64,000 nucleotides of DNA, taken from positions 16,753 through 80,752 of the forward strand of contig PXYV01000006.1 of NCBI GenBank assembly GCA_003023745.1, read 5' to 3'. Positions 17,337 to 27,036 of this stretch are shown here, one piece after another. Numbering within the stretch: the stretch's first letter is position 1; the number at the start of each line of letters is the position of its first letter. The notes below the pieces were generated by a model. That model made no database searches. It had not been told where the DNA came from and saw nothing but the letters and a program-made list of their open reading frames with translations. A program made the translations under genes and the position numbers. The DNA comes from Sulfobacillus acidophilus. Its GTDB lineage: Bacteria; Bacillota; Sulfobacillia; Sulfobacillales; Sulfobacillaceae.

Positions 17337-18782
17337 TTGACAATGATGATCTCGATACCGATGGAGGCGTTGTCTCAAGGCGATCCCAAGAATCCAACCC
17401 GGTCGAGTCCCCCCAAAGGCCGTGAGTTCCAGACCTTGTTGAAAGAGGGCACCACAAATACCCTTTGGGAGAAGCGTGCTCACTCCAAATCGTCGGCTCA
17501 CACCACGGATGGATCGTCGCGGGCGGAGGTTGGATTGGCGAGTCCGATCGAGTTGACAGGTCAGGCAACCGCGCCCGCATTGGCAACCGCTGGCTCCCAA
17601 CATCTTGTGCCTTCGCCGGCCAGGGCTTCAGAACGGGAAAAAAAGACGCCGTCCAGTATTGTCGAGGCGTCTTTTGGGGTGGGCTCATTGCGGCTAGGCC
17701 GACTCCCTGCAGGCGGCTTGCATCGTGGCCGATCCACGAATGGCGCGGTGGCCCGCGCGATTTCGCAGCCGAACTTCCTGACCGCGGAAAAGGAGCCTTC
17801 GATCCAACCGGTGACGGCTGCCCCTCTTGATTCCATGCGTAAAACCGCGATGGCAGGGCGCGTTGCCAAGTTCGGGAGCAATGGTTTGCGGACGGTGTTC
17901 AGAACGTCGGTGAAGGGGAGTTCCGATCCGGCCCCGGGCGCGCGGTTGCCGTCACGGACGATGCCGCCCGCTCTTCAGTCGGGTGGGGAAGGCGAGTCGA
18001 CGATGGCTTCGACACAAGGGGATGCCCAACGATTAGGGTTAAAGCCTATTAGCGTACCAGTGTTGGCTCGACCCGGTTCCGATCGCACCCAGATCCGGAG
18101 TGCGGCCGCTTTACCGCAGGTCAAAGCGCAGTCACCGTTGGACTCGTTGGTGCCCAATCGTACTCCAACCCGGGAAGGGACGGCTGCGGCCCTCGTTAAA
18201 GCGAAGTTGCCGACAACCGGTGCCAGTGCGCTCTCGGTGGAGGAGACACAACCGTCGCCAACCATCGGTCTCGTGAGCCCCACCCGTGCGGCGCAGGCTA
18301 CGCATGGTCGATTGGCATCAAGTTCGGGACCTGCTCCCGCAAAAACCGAGGCACCATCAAATCCGCAACTCACCGCCGGTTGGAAAATTGAACCAACTCA
18401 GGTGGACGACCGCGGCGGGGTGCGCCAGTCGACTTGGAACATTAAACCGCCGCTGAGCACTGGATCTGCGATGAGGATGGAACTAACCCAGGAAGGATCC
18501 ACTCTGAAGGCCAATTTGACAGTGAGCCCCGCAGCGTTGGGCTATCTCGACCTCGCTGCTACGGCTTTGCCCCATCATGCCGTGCATTTGCCGCAAGGGG
18601 TTGCTACCTTGGAATTGACGGTGACGACGTCGGGCGGCGGTGGAGCGGGGAGCCAAAGCAATCCCGAGCCACGTCAGGCCGTGTTGGCCTCATCAGTCGC
18701 GAAAAGTCGCGACTTTCAGTTGCAGGCCGGGGGGGCGGCGCTGGCATCGTATAGTTTGGCTGGTCTCGACTATCGTGCGTAA
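17337..18782 (+). CDS. fliK: FliK-like hook-length control protein
   Basis: FliK measures hook length and switches export specificity. This 481-residue protein has a long, disordered, Pro/Ala/Ser/Thr/Lys-rich region (about 1-370) and a small C-terminal domain whose segment VSPAALGYLDLAATALPHH resembles the Flg_hook pattern. TTG at 17337 is favoured since AGGAGGT ends 6 bases earlier; ATG at 17343 would be 12 away. It is followed by flgD, as expected for fliK. Homology is weak; the call rests mainly on composition and position. Confidence 0.7.
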   Translation: MTMMISIPMEALSQGDPKNPTRSSPPKGREFQTLLKEGTTNTLWEKRAHSKSSAHTTDGSSRAEVGLASPIELTGQATAPALATAGSQHLVPSPARASEREKKTPSSIVEASFGVGSLRLGRLPAGGLHRGRSTNGAVARAISQPNFLTAEKEPSIQPVTAAPLDSMRKTAMAGRVAKFGSNGLRTVFRTSVKGSSDPAPGARLPSRTMPPALQSGGEGESTMASTQGDAQRLGLKPISVPVLARPGSDRTQIRSAAALPQVKAQSPLDSLVPNRTPTREGTAAALVKAKLPTTGASALSVEETQPSPTIGLVSPTRAAQATHGRLASSSGPAPAKTEAPSNPQLTAGWKIEPTQVDDRGGVRQSTWNIKPPLSTGSAMRMELTQEGSTLKANLTVSPAALGYLDLAATALPHHAVHLPQGVATLELTVTTSGGGGAGSQSNPEPRQAVLASSVAKSRDFQLQAGGAALASYSLAGLDYRA

Positions 18783-18806
18783 TGAGCTGGGAAAGGAGGT
18801 TAACAA

Positions 18807-19328
18807 ATGAGCGTCAATCCCGTATCAGGAAGTAACGGGCTTTTCAGTGCCACCTCGGTGAGTAACACCTCGACTACCACCGCCAGTACCACCGGTGCGC
18901 TTAGTGCTCAGTCCTCACAACTGGGAGAATCCGCGTTTCTCACGTTGCTCTCGGCTGAATTGGAATATCAAGATCCTTTGCAGCCAATGGACAACACCCA
19001 GTTTGTGGCCGAGTTGGCGCAGTTTTCGCAACTCTCCGCCACCAATAGTCAAACCAACACACTGAACCAGATTCTATCGGCGGTGCGGTCCAACTCCACC
19101 TCGCTTGTCGATGCAAGCCAACTGATTGGCAAAGTTGTCACGACGCAATCGGGCGCCAGCGGAGAAGTGACTGCGGTATCGTCTAGTTCCAGCGGATTAA
19201 GCTTTGAGGTCTCGGGCATCGGTGTGGTGCAGCCGTCTGACATTACCGCAGTGAGCTTGAGCACCACTGGGGTTGCTGCTGGCTCATCAACCTCGATGTC
19301 GTTTGGGTCGAGCAGTGGGACGTCATGA
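18807..19328 (+). CDS. flgD: Flagellar hook capping protein FlgD
   Basis: FlgD caps the growing hook and allows FlgE subunits to add. The diagnostic segment ESAFLTLLSAELEYQDPLQP followed by DNTQFVAELAQFSQL is present near residues 40-75. The C-terminal part has the expected SGEVTAVSSSSSG beta domain and a Ser-rich tail. AAAGGAGG lies ahead of the ATG. The 173-residue length is normal for Gram-positive FlgD. It overlaps the next gene by ATGA. Confidence 0.94.
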   Translation: MSVNPVSGSNGLFSATSVSNTSTTTASTTGALSAQSSQLGESAFLTLLSAELEYQDPLQPMDNTQFVAELAQFSQLSATNSQTNTLNQILSAVRSNSTSLVDASQLIGKVVTTQSGASGEVTAVSSSSSGLSFEVSGIGVVQPSDITAVSLSTTGVAAGSSTSMSFGSSSGTS

Positions 19329-19801
19329 ATCCCGTAGACGGCATTACGCCGTTTACACCGGCGGGTGCGACATCTGCGCCGGGCAAGGCCGCGCCCGGGT
19401 TTCGCGAACTGGTGCAAAAGGCGCAAGCGCAAGTCACCTTTAGTCATCACGCGCAGCAGCGCATGCAGGAGCGGCAAATTCACCTGACGTTGCAGCAACT
19501 CGGCTTGTTGAGCCAAGCGATGAACCAAGCCCGGACCGCTGGGGCGAAGACAGCCGCGGTGGTCATGGAGCCCGGCATTTTCATCGTCGCACCTGGTACG
19601 AACACGGTGATCACGACTGTCCCGCAAAAGAGCGAGCAGCCGATGCAAGTGATTTCACATGTGGACACGCTGGTATTAGTAGGCCGGACCTCTACTGAGG
19701 AAGCTTCGTCCCCCCGAGCGACAGACGGGGGACAACCAGCCGTCCACTGGAGTCTCATCCAAAATATGGAGATTACCAGAGGAGGTCGTACAGATGTCTG
19801 A
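19325..19801 (+). CDS. Small flagellar operon protein (TIGR02530 family)
   Basis: The 158-residue protein has the family segment FSHHAQQRMQERQIHLT followed by helices and two beta strands with VVMEPGIFIVAPGTNTVIT. Such proteins occur between flgD and flgE in many Firmicutes; their role in hook assembly is not settled. It overlaps flgD by ATGA and flgE by a few bases, so all three are translated as a unit. The C-terminal tail (after about 120) is Ser/Glu/Gly-rich and looks unstructured. Confidence 0.8.
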   Translation: MNPVDGITPFTPAGATSAPGKAAPGFRELVQKAQAQVTFSHHAQQRMQERQIHLTLQQLGLLSQAMNQARTAGAKTAAVVMEPGIFIVAPGTNTVITTVPQKSEQPMQVISHVDTLVLVGRTSTEEASSPRATDGGQPAVHWSLIQNMEITRGGRTDV

Positions 19802-21068
19802 TCCCATGTATGCAGCCATTTCGGGGCTGAACGCCAATCAAGATATGCTGAGTATGGTCGGCGAGAACATCGCCAACGTGGATACGGTAGGATATAAATC
19901 CAGTTCGATGACATTCGAGCAGGCTTTGCAGCAAACGCTGTCGGGGGCGTCGGCACCCACTGCGACGCTCGGCGGCATCAATCCTGTGCAAGAAGCGGCG
20001 GGCGGAGCGGTCAACGTGGCGGGCGTGCAAGTCAACACGAATGAAGGAACGCTTGAATCAACCGGCATCAATACCAATCTGGCGATTCAGGGCAATGGCT
20101 ATTTTATCGTGCGCACACCCCAAGGTGGGCTCGCCTATACGCGCGCCGGGGACTTTAGTCTGGATGCGAACGGCAATTTGGTGGACCCCAACGGGGATCT
20201 GGTGTTAGGGTGGAGTTCCAGCACCATCGCGGCCAACGGACAAACGGCAACCAATCTGGTGCCTATGTCGGTTCCACCCAATGCGACGGAGCCTGCCAGC
20301 GCCAGTACGGGCATTACCTTTGCCGGCAATATCGACAGTCAGGACACCTCGGCCTCGATTCCCGTCACCTTATACGACTCCCAAGGCAATGAGATCCCGG
20401 TCGATATCACATTTAAAAATCCGACGCCAACAACGTCGGGAACGGGAACTTCCGCAACGTCTGGGATGGAGTGGACCGTGGGATATTCATACACGCCCTC
20501 GGGTGCTACCACGCCGACGACCGGGACGTTGGGGACGGTGAACTTCGCCAGCACCCCCCCGACCTTTACGTCAAGCGGATCGTTGACCATCACCCCCACC
20601 GACGGATCGTCGCCCATGACCATTACGCTCAATTCCGGGGACTTTGCCGGGTTGAGCGATTACGCCATGACGACGCAAATGACGGCGACGGCCAACGGGA
20701 ATCCTGCGGGAACCCTCGAGAATTTCACCATTGGATCCGATGGCACAATTACCGGCAGTTTTTCCAATGGCGGAACTGAAGTGCTGGGGCAGGTGGCGTT
20801 GGCAAACTTCGCCAATCCCGGCGGCTTATTGAACATCGGCAACAATCTCTGGCAGCAATCTCCAAACTCCGGCAGTCCCTTAGTCGGGACGGCGTCCTCC
20901 GGGCAACTCGGGAGTTTGGCTGCCGGAGAACTGGAAGGCTCGAATGTGAACCTGGCGAATGAGTTCGTCAATATGATTGAAGCACAGGAAGGATATCAAG
21001 CGAATTCCAAAGTCATTTCAGTGGCGCAGACGCTTGATACCACCTTGGTGAACATGGTGGCGCCGTAA
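19794..21068 (+). CDS. flgE: Flagellar hook protein FlgE
   Basis: FlgE is the hook subunit. The 424-residue protein has the conserved N-terminal helix (SDPMYAAISGLNANQDMLS) and ENIANVDTVGYKSS loop, a mid-part with GTGTSATSGMEWTVGY beta domains, and the C-terminal helix with LANEFVNMIEAQEGYQANSK. It closes the first flagellar block and is followed after about 20 bases by a strong hairpin. A low-complexity Thr/Pro/Ser region at about 200-255 is a typical variable insert of the outer hook surface. Confidence 0.95.
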   Translation: MSDPMYAAISGLNANQDMLSMVGENIANVDTVGYKSSSMTFEQALQQTLSGASAPTATLGGINPVQEAAGGAVNVAGVQVNTNEGTLESTGINTNLAIQGNGYFIVRTPQGGLAYTRAGDFSLDANGNLVDPNGDLVLGWSSSTIAANGQTATNLVPMSVPPNATEPASASTGITFAGNIDSQDTSASIPVTLYDSQGNEIPVDITFKNPTPTTSGTGTSATSGMEWTVGYSYTPSGATTPTTGTLGTVNFASTPPTFTSSGSLTITPTDGSSPMTITLNSGDFAGLSDYAMTTQMTATANGNPAGTLENFTIGSDGTITGSFSNGGTEVLGQVALANFANPGGLLNIGNNLWQQSPNSGSPLVGTASSGQLGSLAAGELEGSNVNLANEFVNMIEAQEGYQANSKVISVAQTLDTTLVNMVAP

Positions 21069-21090
21069 TCCGGGTAAAGGTAAACTCAAG

Positions 21091-21121
21091 AGAGCCGGGT
21101 CCTTGACGACCCGGCTGCTCT
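21091..21121. terminator. Bidirectional terminator after flgE and the substrate-binding gene
   Basis: Arms AGAGCCGGGTC (21091-21101) and GACCCGGCTGCTCT (21108-21121) form a stable stem. It lies between the convergent flgE and substrate-binding-protein genes; no long T-run follows on either strand. It ends the first flagellar transcript and probably also the minus-strand one. Confidence 0.7.
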
Positions 21122-21129
21122 CATCGCGG

Positions 21130-22869
21130 TTATTTCGAAATCCACCAGTAGTTGGGAAAGATTTGGGACCCAACGGGATTGTACGTTGAGGACACATTGT
21201 GAATATTGTCGGCGTTCACGTTAAAGAGAGGTTCCCACGGGAGGAAAATTGCCCCGGGGAGTTGTTTGGCCGCGTAGGTTTCATAGGCGTACATGTTCTG
21301 CAAGACTTGTTTGGTGGTGCCGGGCTCCAACGTCTTGGTGATGAGCGCATTCATCTCAGCGTTACTGTACCCGCCTGAATTTTCCGCGCCTCCGGTATTG
21401 AAGAGCCCATCGCCCGAAGGAAAGGGATTTCCGTACGTCCAACCACCAAAGTTGCCCTGATCCCAATCGATCATGGCCCATTTGTTGGCATCCGCCTGAC
21501 TATAGCTCACGACTGTGTCAAAAGGCTGGGAGACAAGATTGACGTCAATGCCTTCTTTGGCCCAGTCACTCTTTAAGAGCGTCACCAAGTCGGTTTCGCT
21601 ATTGCTGCCGGAGGCGTAAAAGAGAGTGAACTCCAGCTTGATGCCATTTTTGGTCATGACGCCGTTCTTCATGGTCCAGCCATTCTTCTCCAATATTTGC
21701 TTGCCCAATTTGGGGTTATAGGGATAGGGCTGTTTCGACAGGGCCGGATCAAAATAGGGCGTTTTGGGTTCTGGAGCGAGGGTGGTGTCGTCGACGACGC
21801 CATAACCGTCGAAGATGCCGTTTATGATCGCTTTTTGATTAATGCCGTACTGCAGTGCCTGCCGCACCGGCAATGTGTCGAAGGCTTTGCCAATCCCTCC
21901 GGGCGCTTTGGGACTCATGTTGAAGTTAAAGTAATCAAAGCCGAGTGGATAGGCGACCGTAAGCTGATCATTGGGCAACTCGCTTTTCGACTTGATAAGT
22001 TCCGGCGTCAGATAGCCTACGTTGATGGTGCCCTCTTTGAGGCCGGTGAATTCTGAAGTGTCGGAGGTAATATACTCGAAGATGACCTTGCTCAAGTACG
22101 ATTTGTGTCCGTCATAGCGGGGATTGGGCACAAACGTCCAGTTGTTGTCCGGCTGATAGCTCTTGAGCAGGTAGGGCCCGTCTACGACATGATAGACCGG
22201 ATTGGTGGGGGAATTGGCGACCGAATTGATGAACGCCATTTCCTTTTTCATGTTGGTTGGATATTTGTCCCAGACCGACTTGGGAACCGGAATAATTTGA
22301 TCAATGCCGTCGCGAATAAACCACTGCGGATTGCGGGGCGTCTTGATGGTGATAACGACCGTGTCGGCGTTTTTGGCCACAACACTCTTCCACAGACTGG
22401 GAAAGCCGCCAAAACCTTGTCCGGCGAACGTCCAGGCATAGTCGGTATTGTACTCGCTGCCTGCTTCCATAATATCGTACGTGAAGACAACGTCTTGCGC
22501 GGTGACTGGACGCCCGTTGGACCAGTGCCACTTGGGATTGAGTTTGACGGTGTAGACGGTGCCTGATTTGTTCCAGGTCACGGAGGATGCCAGCGAGTGC
22601 ACCCCCAGATCTAAGGCGTCGTTTTTGTTAAAATACAACAGTGGCTGATACATCATCGCGTCTGTTTGGGCGTTGATGACGGTGTCGGCAGTTAACGACA
22701 CTTCGGGATAGAACCAGTTGGGTGATGTCTGTGGTTGCAGCGCGTACACGGCGGTCCCGCCGGATTGCGGCCCCGCCGCCTCGGCGGTTGCACTCAGTCC
22801 GATGCCCGAGCCCGCTAACGCAAAAGTCAATAATCCGACGGTTCCTAGGGCGATCCCTGCATGCTTCAT
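21130..22869 (-). CDS. Peptide ABC transporter substrate-binding protein (family 5)
   Basis: The 579-residue protein is a DppA/OppA-type solute receptor: a hydrophobic signal region (GIALGTVGLLTFALAGSGI), then the family segment NGRPVTAQDVVFTYDIMEAG, and the two-lobe domain pattern to the end. The signal has no Cys, so it lacks the lipobox expected for an anchored Gram-positive receptor; it may be secreted and AxA-cleaved, or held by an uncleaved helix. GGAGG lies 9 bases before the ATG. It is on the opposite strand from the permeases 1 kb away. The substrate, peptide or other, is not provable. Confidence 0.88.
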   Translation of the reverse strand: MKHAGIALGTVGLLTFALAGSGIGLSATAEAAGPQSGGTAVYALQPQTSPNWFYPEVSLTADTVINAQTDAMMYQPLLYFNKNDALDLGVHSLASSVTWNKSGTVYTVKLNPKWHWSNGRPVTAQDVVFTYDIMEAGSEYNTDYAWTFAGQGFGGFPSLWKSVVAKNADTVVITIKTPRNPQWFIRDGIDQIIPVPKSVWDKYPTNMKKEMAFINSVANSPTNPVYHVVDGPYLLKSYQPDNNWTFVPNPRYDGHKSYLSKVIFEYITSDTSEFTGLKEGTINVGYLTPELIKSKSELPNDQLTVAYPLGFDYFNFNMSPKAPGGIGKAFDTLPVRQALQYGINQKAIINGIFDGYGVVDDTTLAPEPKTPYFDPALSKQPYPYNPKLGKQILEKNGWTMKNGVMTKNGIKLEFTLFYASGSNSETDLVTLLKSDWAKEGIDVNLVSQPFDTVVSYSQADANKWAMIDWDQGNFGGWTYGNPFPSGDGLFNTGGAENSGGYSNAEMNALITKTLEPGTTKQVLQNMYAYETYAAKQLPGAIFLPWEPLFNVNADNIHNVSSTYNPVGSQIFPNYWWISK

Positions 22870-23118
22870 CTTGGAGTGCCTCCGTCTTTAATATCTCCGG
22901 TTTACGCGGAGTACCGGAGTAATTCGATAAAGATTGAGATTGTCCTGCAACGCTCGATCACAAATGCAGAAATTTGCTTCTTTGGGGAGCGTCGTCAATC
23001 ATCCCGACCGTGGGCGCTCACGTGTGACAAACCACGGCGTTGCGGGGCGAACTTGTGACAGGCTCTCTCTCGGTCCAGTCGATTCGTCGCTCTATTGGAA
23101 AGGATTATTGGAAAGGAT

Positions 23119-23601
23119 TCAAGCGTGGATGCCGAGGTGAAAAGGGATTTGCTCAAATGTATTGAGATGGTCGCCGCGAATGAGCTGCGTCACCCATATG
23201 GTACGTGCATGCACGGGAACCACAATCAGCTTGACGGGCAACGTTTCCGTTGCGCCAGTCACCGACGCTTCTTGGACGGTGCCGGTCAGCGTAAGGTTTT
23301 TGCCTTTTTGCAGATGACCTTGGACCGTGGTTTCGATCAATGTGCCAAATTCGGAGGCATATACCATGGCTCGCACACGATGATGCGCCAGCGATTCAAT
23401 CGTAATGGTTTCACGCGGAGTTCCGTCGCCCGGACTGTTGAGCTCCCAAATCATCCCGGTTTTGAGGGTGACGTCCCCAAATTTAACGCTTGGTTTTACG
23501 TGTGGTTTCACTGCAGCCTGCGAGGTGCTGGTGGTTCCGCAGCTAGTTGCCACGAGGCCGAGCGCCATCGCGCAAAAAAACCACTTTCGGTATTGTGCCA
23601 T
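23119..23601 (-). CDS. Uncharacterised lipoprotein
   Basis: The 160-residue protein starts at ATG 23601, with GGAGG 5 bases before it, and has a signal ending ALGLVATSCG, where Cys is the likely lipid-modified residue. The mature part has Lys/Pro-rich (VKPHVKPSVKFG) and beta-strand-rich stretches. I do not recognise the family. It is upstream of the substrate-binding gene on the same strand with 249 bases between, and divergent from the permease genes, so it may belong to the transport group. Longer readings upstream to 23751 lack signal character. Confidence 0.6.
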   Translation of the reverse strand: MAQYRKWFFCAMALGLVATSCGTTSTSQAAVKPHVKPSVKFGDVTLKTGMIWELNSPGDGTPRETITIESLAHHRVRAMVYASEFGTLIETTVQGHLQKGKNLTLTGTVQEASVTGATETLPVKLIVVPVHARTIWVTQLIRGDHLNTFEQIPFHLGIHA

Positions 23602-23904
23602 GATGTCCTCCGCCAGCAATTTTCTGTTAACATGATAACACTGAAATGGGTCGAGCTTGGGCCAAGTGTTTTGCCACAATCCGGACTTCTCTTCTAAAGA
23701 AGGATGGCGCGCCAAATATTGGCGTCGACTTTGGTGTGATTTATTGGTCAAACAGCTCGAACTAAACAGGATTTGTGGCGACTAAGAGCGAATAGAGAGA
23801 TCTGAAATGGGGTCGTCCCTATGCATAGAAACACAGAGTTTGGCGAACTGATGCGCGGGTGTTGAGTCCAGCGCGGCGATCATGGATTCCATAGGGAGGG
23901 CATT
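23602..23904. other. Intergenic region between the lipoprotein and permease genes
   Basis: About 300 bases lie between divergent genes. It should hold the promoters of both, but no clear -35/-10 pair was found by eye. An extra in-frame extension of the lipoprotein reading frame to 23751 is not supported. Confidence 0.3.
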
Positions 23905-24795
23905 ATGGCAGCACCAGAACTGCAAGTATCGCCGCAAGCTCAGATGGCGGAGACCAGAGAACCGTCACGCGAATGGCGGACCTTCTGGCGCAATCCACTA
24001 GCCTGGGCAGGCGTGTTCGGTCTCGTGTTTATTGTACTGTTTTCGTTCGTGGGACCGCTTGTCTACCATGCTAATGATTTGGCGATTCATTTAAATGATG
24101 CATTGCAACCGCCCTCAGCCCAATTTCCGTTGGGGACCGATGAGTTGGGACGCAATAATTTGAGCCGCATGATGATTGGGGGACAGTTGTCGCTCGAAGT
24201 GGGATTTGCCGCTGCGTTGGTCAGCATGGTGATTGGCGTGGTTTACGGCATGATTAGCGGCTACATCGGCGGATTTACCGACGTACTTTTGATGCGTATT
24301 GTAGACGTGTTGTATTCCATTCCCAGTTTATTCTTTTTGTTGTTTATTGATTCCGTGTTTCGTCCCAGCGCTATCCTTTTGATTTTTATTATTGCCGTAT
24401 TCTCCTGGTTTGGAGTGGCCCGTTTGGTGCGGGGGCAGGTACTGTCATTGAAGAGCCGCGACTACGTTGAAGCGGCGCGGGCGTTGGGCGCTGGCAATGG
24501 TCGCATTATGTGGCGCCATTTGCTGCCTAATGTGACAGGTGTTGTCCTCGTCTCCACTACTTTGCAGGTGGCCAACGCAATTTTGACGGTGGCTGGCTTA
24601 AGCTTTTTGGGATTGGGTCTGCCACCGCCGACGCCGAACTGGGGTCAAATGCTATCGGACAGCATGAATTATATGTTTCAGAACGCTTGGTGGCTTATTT
24701 ATCCTCCTGGATTTGCCATCTTGCTGGTGGAACTGTGCACCAACTTCATTGGTGTTTCCTTAAACCAGGCTTATGATCCGCGCTTGAGAAAATAG
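23905..24795 (+). CDS. Peptide ABC transporter permease (DppC/OppC type)
   Basis: This 296-residue membrane protein has the OppC N-terminal extension and six hydrophobic segments; the motif that contacts the ATPase is clear (YVEAARALGAGNGRIMWRHL). The segment PLGTDELGRNNLSRMMIGG is characteristic of DppC/OppC-type permeases. It is followed 12 bases later by the partner permease in reverse order to the usual DppB-DppC. AGGGAGG precedes the ATG. No ATPase genes are adjacent, so the transporter must borrow ATPases encoded elsewhere. Confidence 0.92.
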   Translation: MAAPELQVSPQAQMAETREPSREWRTFWRNPLAWAGVFGLVFIVLFSFVGPLVYHANDLAIHLNDALQPPSAQFPLGTDELGRNNLSRMMIGGQLSLEVGFAAALVSMVIGVVYGMISGYIGGFTDVLLMRIVDVLYSIPSLFFLLFIDSVFRPSAILLIFIIAVFSWFGVARLVRGQVLSLKSRDYVEAARALGAGNGRIMWRHLLPNVTGVVLVSTTLQVANAILTVAGLSFLGLGLPPPTPNWGQMLSDSMNYMFQNAWWLIYPPGFAILLVELCTNFIGVSLNQAYDPRLRK

Positions 24796-24807
24796 GAGGG
24801 CACCCTT

Positions 24808-25761
24808 ATGTTTAAATATGTGTTGTACCGGTTGATTCAGGCGATTCCAGCCATGATTGGGGTCACCATCATTGGCTTCTTCCTGGTGCATATTGTTCCG
24901 GGCGGCCCGGCCCAGGCGATGTTGGGAGCCAAGGCCACCCCGCAAAAAATTGCGGAAATTGATCGCATATACGGGCTCAACAAGCCCATCATCGTGCAGT
25001 ATGGGATTTGGATGGTGCAATTGCTGCACGGCAATCTGGGTACGTCCTATTTCTATAACGAGTCGGTGTGGAAATTGATTCGCATCAACATGCCGCGCAC
25101 TTTGGCCATCGTCGGTATTGGGATTTTGCTGGCGCACATTGGCTCGGTGCTCTTGGGCAGTATCCAAGCCTATTACAAAAATTCCATCTTTGACTACGTC
25201 GCGACGACCATCACGTACTTTTTCTATGCCATGCCGTTTTTCTGGCTAGGCATTATTATGATTATGTTCTTTTCGATTGACCTGTCGTGGTTTCCGTCAG
25301 GAGGCCTTTCCAACCCACTGAACCCGAATCCTGGATTTGGATCATGGGTGGCTCACACGACATTGCCGGTGCTGACGCTCGTAATTGGGACGATAGCGCA
25401 GTGGGCACAGTATATGCGGACTTCGATGGATGAAACCTTGGTGCAAGACTACGTCCGCACGGCCCGTTCCAAAGGGGTGGGAGAAGTGCGCGTGGTGATG
25501 GTTCACGCCTTGCGCAACTCGATTTTACCGCTGATTACGCTGCTGGGATTTGCCTTGCCTTCGCTATTTTCAGGGGCGCTGTTCATCGAAGTGGTCTTTA
25601 ACTATCCCGGGATGGGTCTATTGTTTTGGAATGCGGCCTTACAGCGCGATTACCCAACAATTTTGGGCATTGTCGTGTTGACCGGACTCTTGACGATCTT
25701 TGGCAACCTCTTGGCGGATCTGTTGTACGGCGTGATTGATCCGCGCATCAAGTATACGTAG
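24808..25761 (+). CDS. Peptide ABC transporter permease (DppB/OppB type)
   Basis: The 317-residue protein has the N-terminal helix of DppB-type permeases (RLIQAIPAMIGVTIIGFFLV) with HIVPGGPAQAM after it, five further membrane segments, and the ATPase-contact motif DYVRTARSKGVGEVRVVM. It ends with DPRIKY, typical of the family. It follows its partner by 12 bases with an AGGAGG site. It forms the membrane pore with the previous protein. Confidence 0.93.
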   Translation: MFKYVLYRLIQAIPAMIGVTIIGFFLVHIVPGGPAQAMLGAKATPQKIAEIDRIYGLNKPIIVQYGIWMVQLLHGNLGTSYFYNESVWKLIRINMPRTLAIVGIGILLAHIGSVLLGSIQAYYKNSIFDYVATTITYFFYAMPFFWLGIIMIMFFSIDLSWFPSGGLSNPLNPNPGFGSWVAHTTLPVLTLVIGTIAQWAQYMRTSMDETLVQDYVRTARSKGVGEVRVVMVHALRNSILPLITLLGFALPSLFSGALFIEVVFNYPGMGLLFWNAALQRDYPTILGIVVLTGLLTIFGNLLADLLYGVIDPRIKYT

Positions 25762-25820
25762 GTTCAATCAATGCGCGACCGCTCGGATGCAGATCGCGCT
25801 AACATAAGGAGGTTGCGCGC

Positions 25821-26972
25821 ATGATCATGGATGACGGCAGTTGGAATGTCATTGAGCCTTGGATGATTGAGATTCGCCGTACGATTCACCGACACCCCGA
25901 ATTAGGGTTGGAGACGCCTGAAACGCAAAAACTGATTGAGGTGACCTTGGATGAATTAGGGATTTCGCATAGTCGCCCGATTGCGCACGGGGTGAAGGCA
26001 ATCCTTGCTCAGAACAAGCCCGGACCGGCGCTGTTGCTCAGAGCGGATATGGATGCTTTGCCTATTTTGGAAGATAACGACCTTCCATTTAAGTCCGAGA
26101 TTTCGGGACGCATGCATGCGTGTGGGCACGATTGTCACACGGCTATGTTGCTCGGTGCGGCTCGCTATCTTAAGGAGCACGAGTCCGAGCTGCGACGGCC
26201 GGTGGTATTGATGTTTCAGCCAGCGGAAGAAGGGCCAGGCGGTGCGTTGCCCATGATTGAGGCCGGAATATTGGATGGCGTAGGTGAGGCGTGCATGGTC
26301 CATGTGAGCTCCGATTTGCCCAAAGGAGTCATCGGTCTTCGAGAAGGTCCAGCTATGGGTGCGTGCGACGACTTTGTGCTGACGGTTTTGGGCCGGGGTG
26401 GCCATGGGTCTGCCCCGCATGACGGGGTCGATGCGATTTATGTTGCGGCGTCGATCATTCAAGCAGTGCAGGGAATCGTGAGCCGAGAGCAAGATTCGTT
26501 TGATCCGTTGGTGATAAGCATTGGCACGATTCATGGCGGATTCCGGGAAAATGTGATTCCCGATCGGGTGGACATGACCGGCACGATTCGCTCGATGTCA
26601 CCGAAGACGCGTGAACGTGCTGTTCGCCGCTTACGCGAGGTGGCAGAATCCGTGGCCAAAACCCACAACGCGCGGGTGGAACTGGTGATTGACGCGGGTT
26701 ATCCGCCACTGGTGGCAGACGTGCCGTGGTCCCGTCGCGTGAAGAGCATTCTTACGGAGGAACTTGGACAAGAGGCCATTCGCGACATTGCCGCCACGCT
26801 GGGTGTCGAGGATTTTGCGTATGTTGCCGAGCGGGTGCCGGGTTTGTGCTTGAATGTGGGCATTGTCGGCGATCGGTTCACCACGGGATTGCATTCGGCG
26901 GGCCTTATCGTTGACGAAAGTGGGTTGAAGGCCGGGGCTGTTGGATTTGCGGCAGTGGCCCTGCACAGTTAA
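25821..26972 (+). CDS. M20 family amidohydrolase (N-acyl amino-acid or dipeptide hydrolase type)
   Basis: The 383-residue protein belongs to the M20D amidohydrolases, two-metal enzymes that cleave N-acyl or peptide bonds. Metal-site motifs are present: RADMDALPI, MHACGHDCHTAML and QPAEEGPGG, with a dimerisation domain insertion from about 180 to 290 including GRGGHGSAPHDGVDAI. AAGGAGG is ahead of the ATG at 25821; a second ATG follows at 25827. It lies just downstream of the peptide permeases, so it probably works on the imported substrate. N-acetyl, IAA-amino-acid or dipeptide substrates are all possible. Confidence 0.9.
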   Translation: MIMDDGSWNVIEPWMIEIRRTIHRHPELGLETPETQKLIEVTLDELGISHSRPIAHGVKAILAQNKPGPALLLRADMDALPILEDNDLPFKSEISGRMHACGHDCHTAMLLGAARYLKEHESELRRPVVLMFQPAEEGPGGALPMIEAGILDGVGEACMVHVSSDLPKGVIGLREGPAMGACDDFVLTVLGRGGHGSAPHDGVDAIYVAASIIQAVQGIVSREQDSFDPLVISIGTIHGGFRENVIPDRVDMTGTIRSMSPKTRERAVRRLREVAESVAKTHNARVELVIDAGYPPLVADVPWSRRVKSILTEELGQEAIRDIAATLGVEDFAYVAERVPGLCLNVGIVGDRFTTGLHSAGLIVDESGLKAGAVGFAAVALHS

Positions 26973-27036
26973 ACGTTTTAAGGTGGAGGGGGCCCTTTGC
27001 CGGAGTGGCAGAGGGCTGATTTGTGGATGACAGGGG

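Noticed and set aside
22105..22566. A 153-codon frame antisense to the substrate-binding protein
   Set aside because: It is a shadow of codon bias in the opposite gene, without ribosome site.
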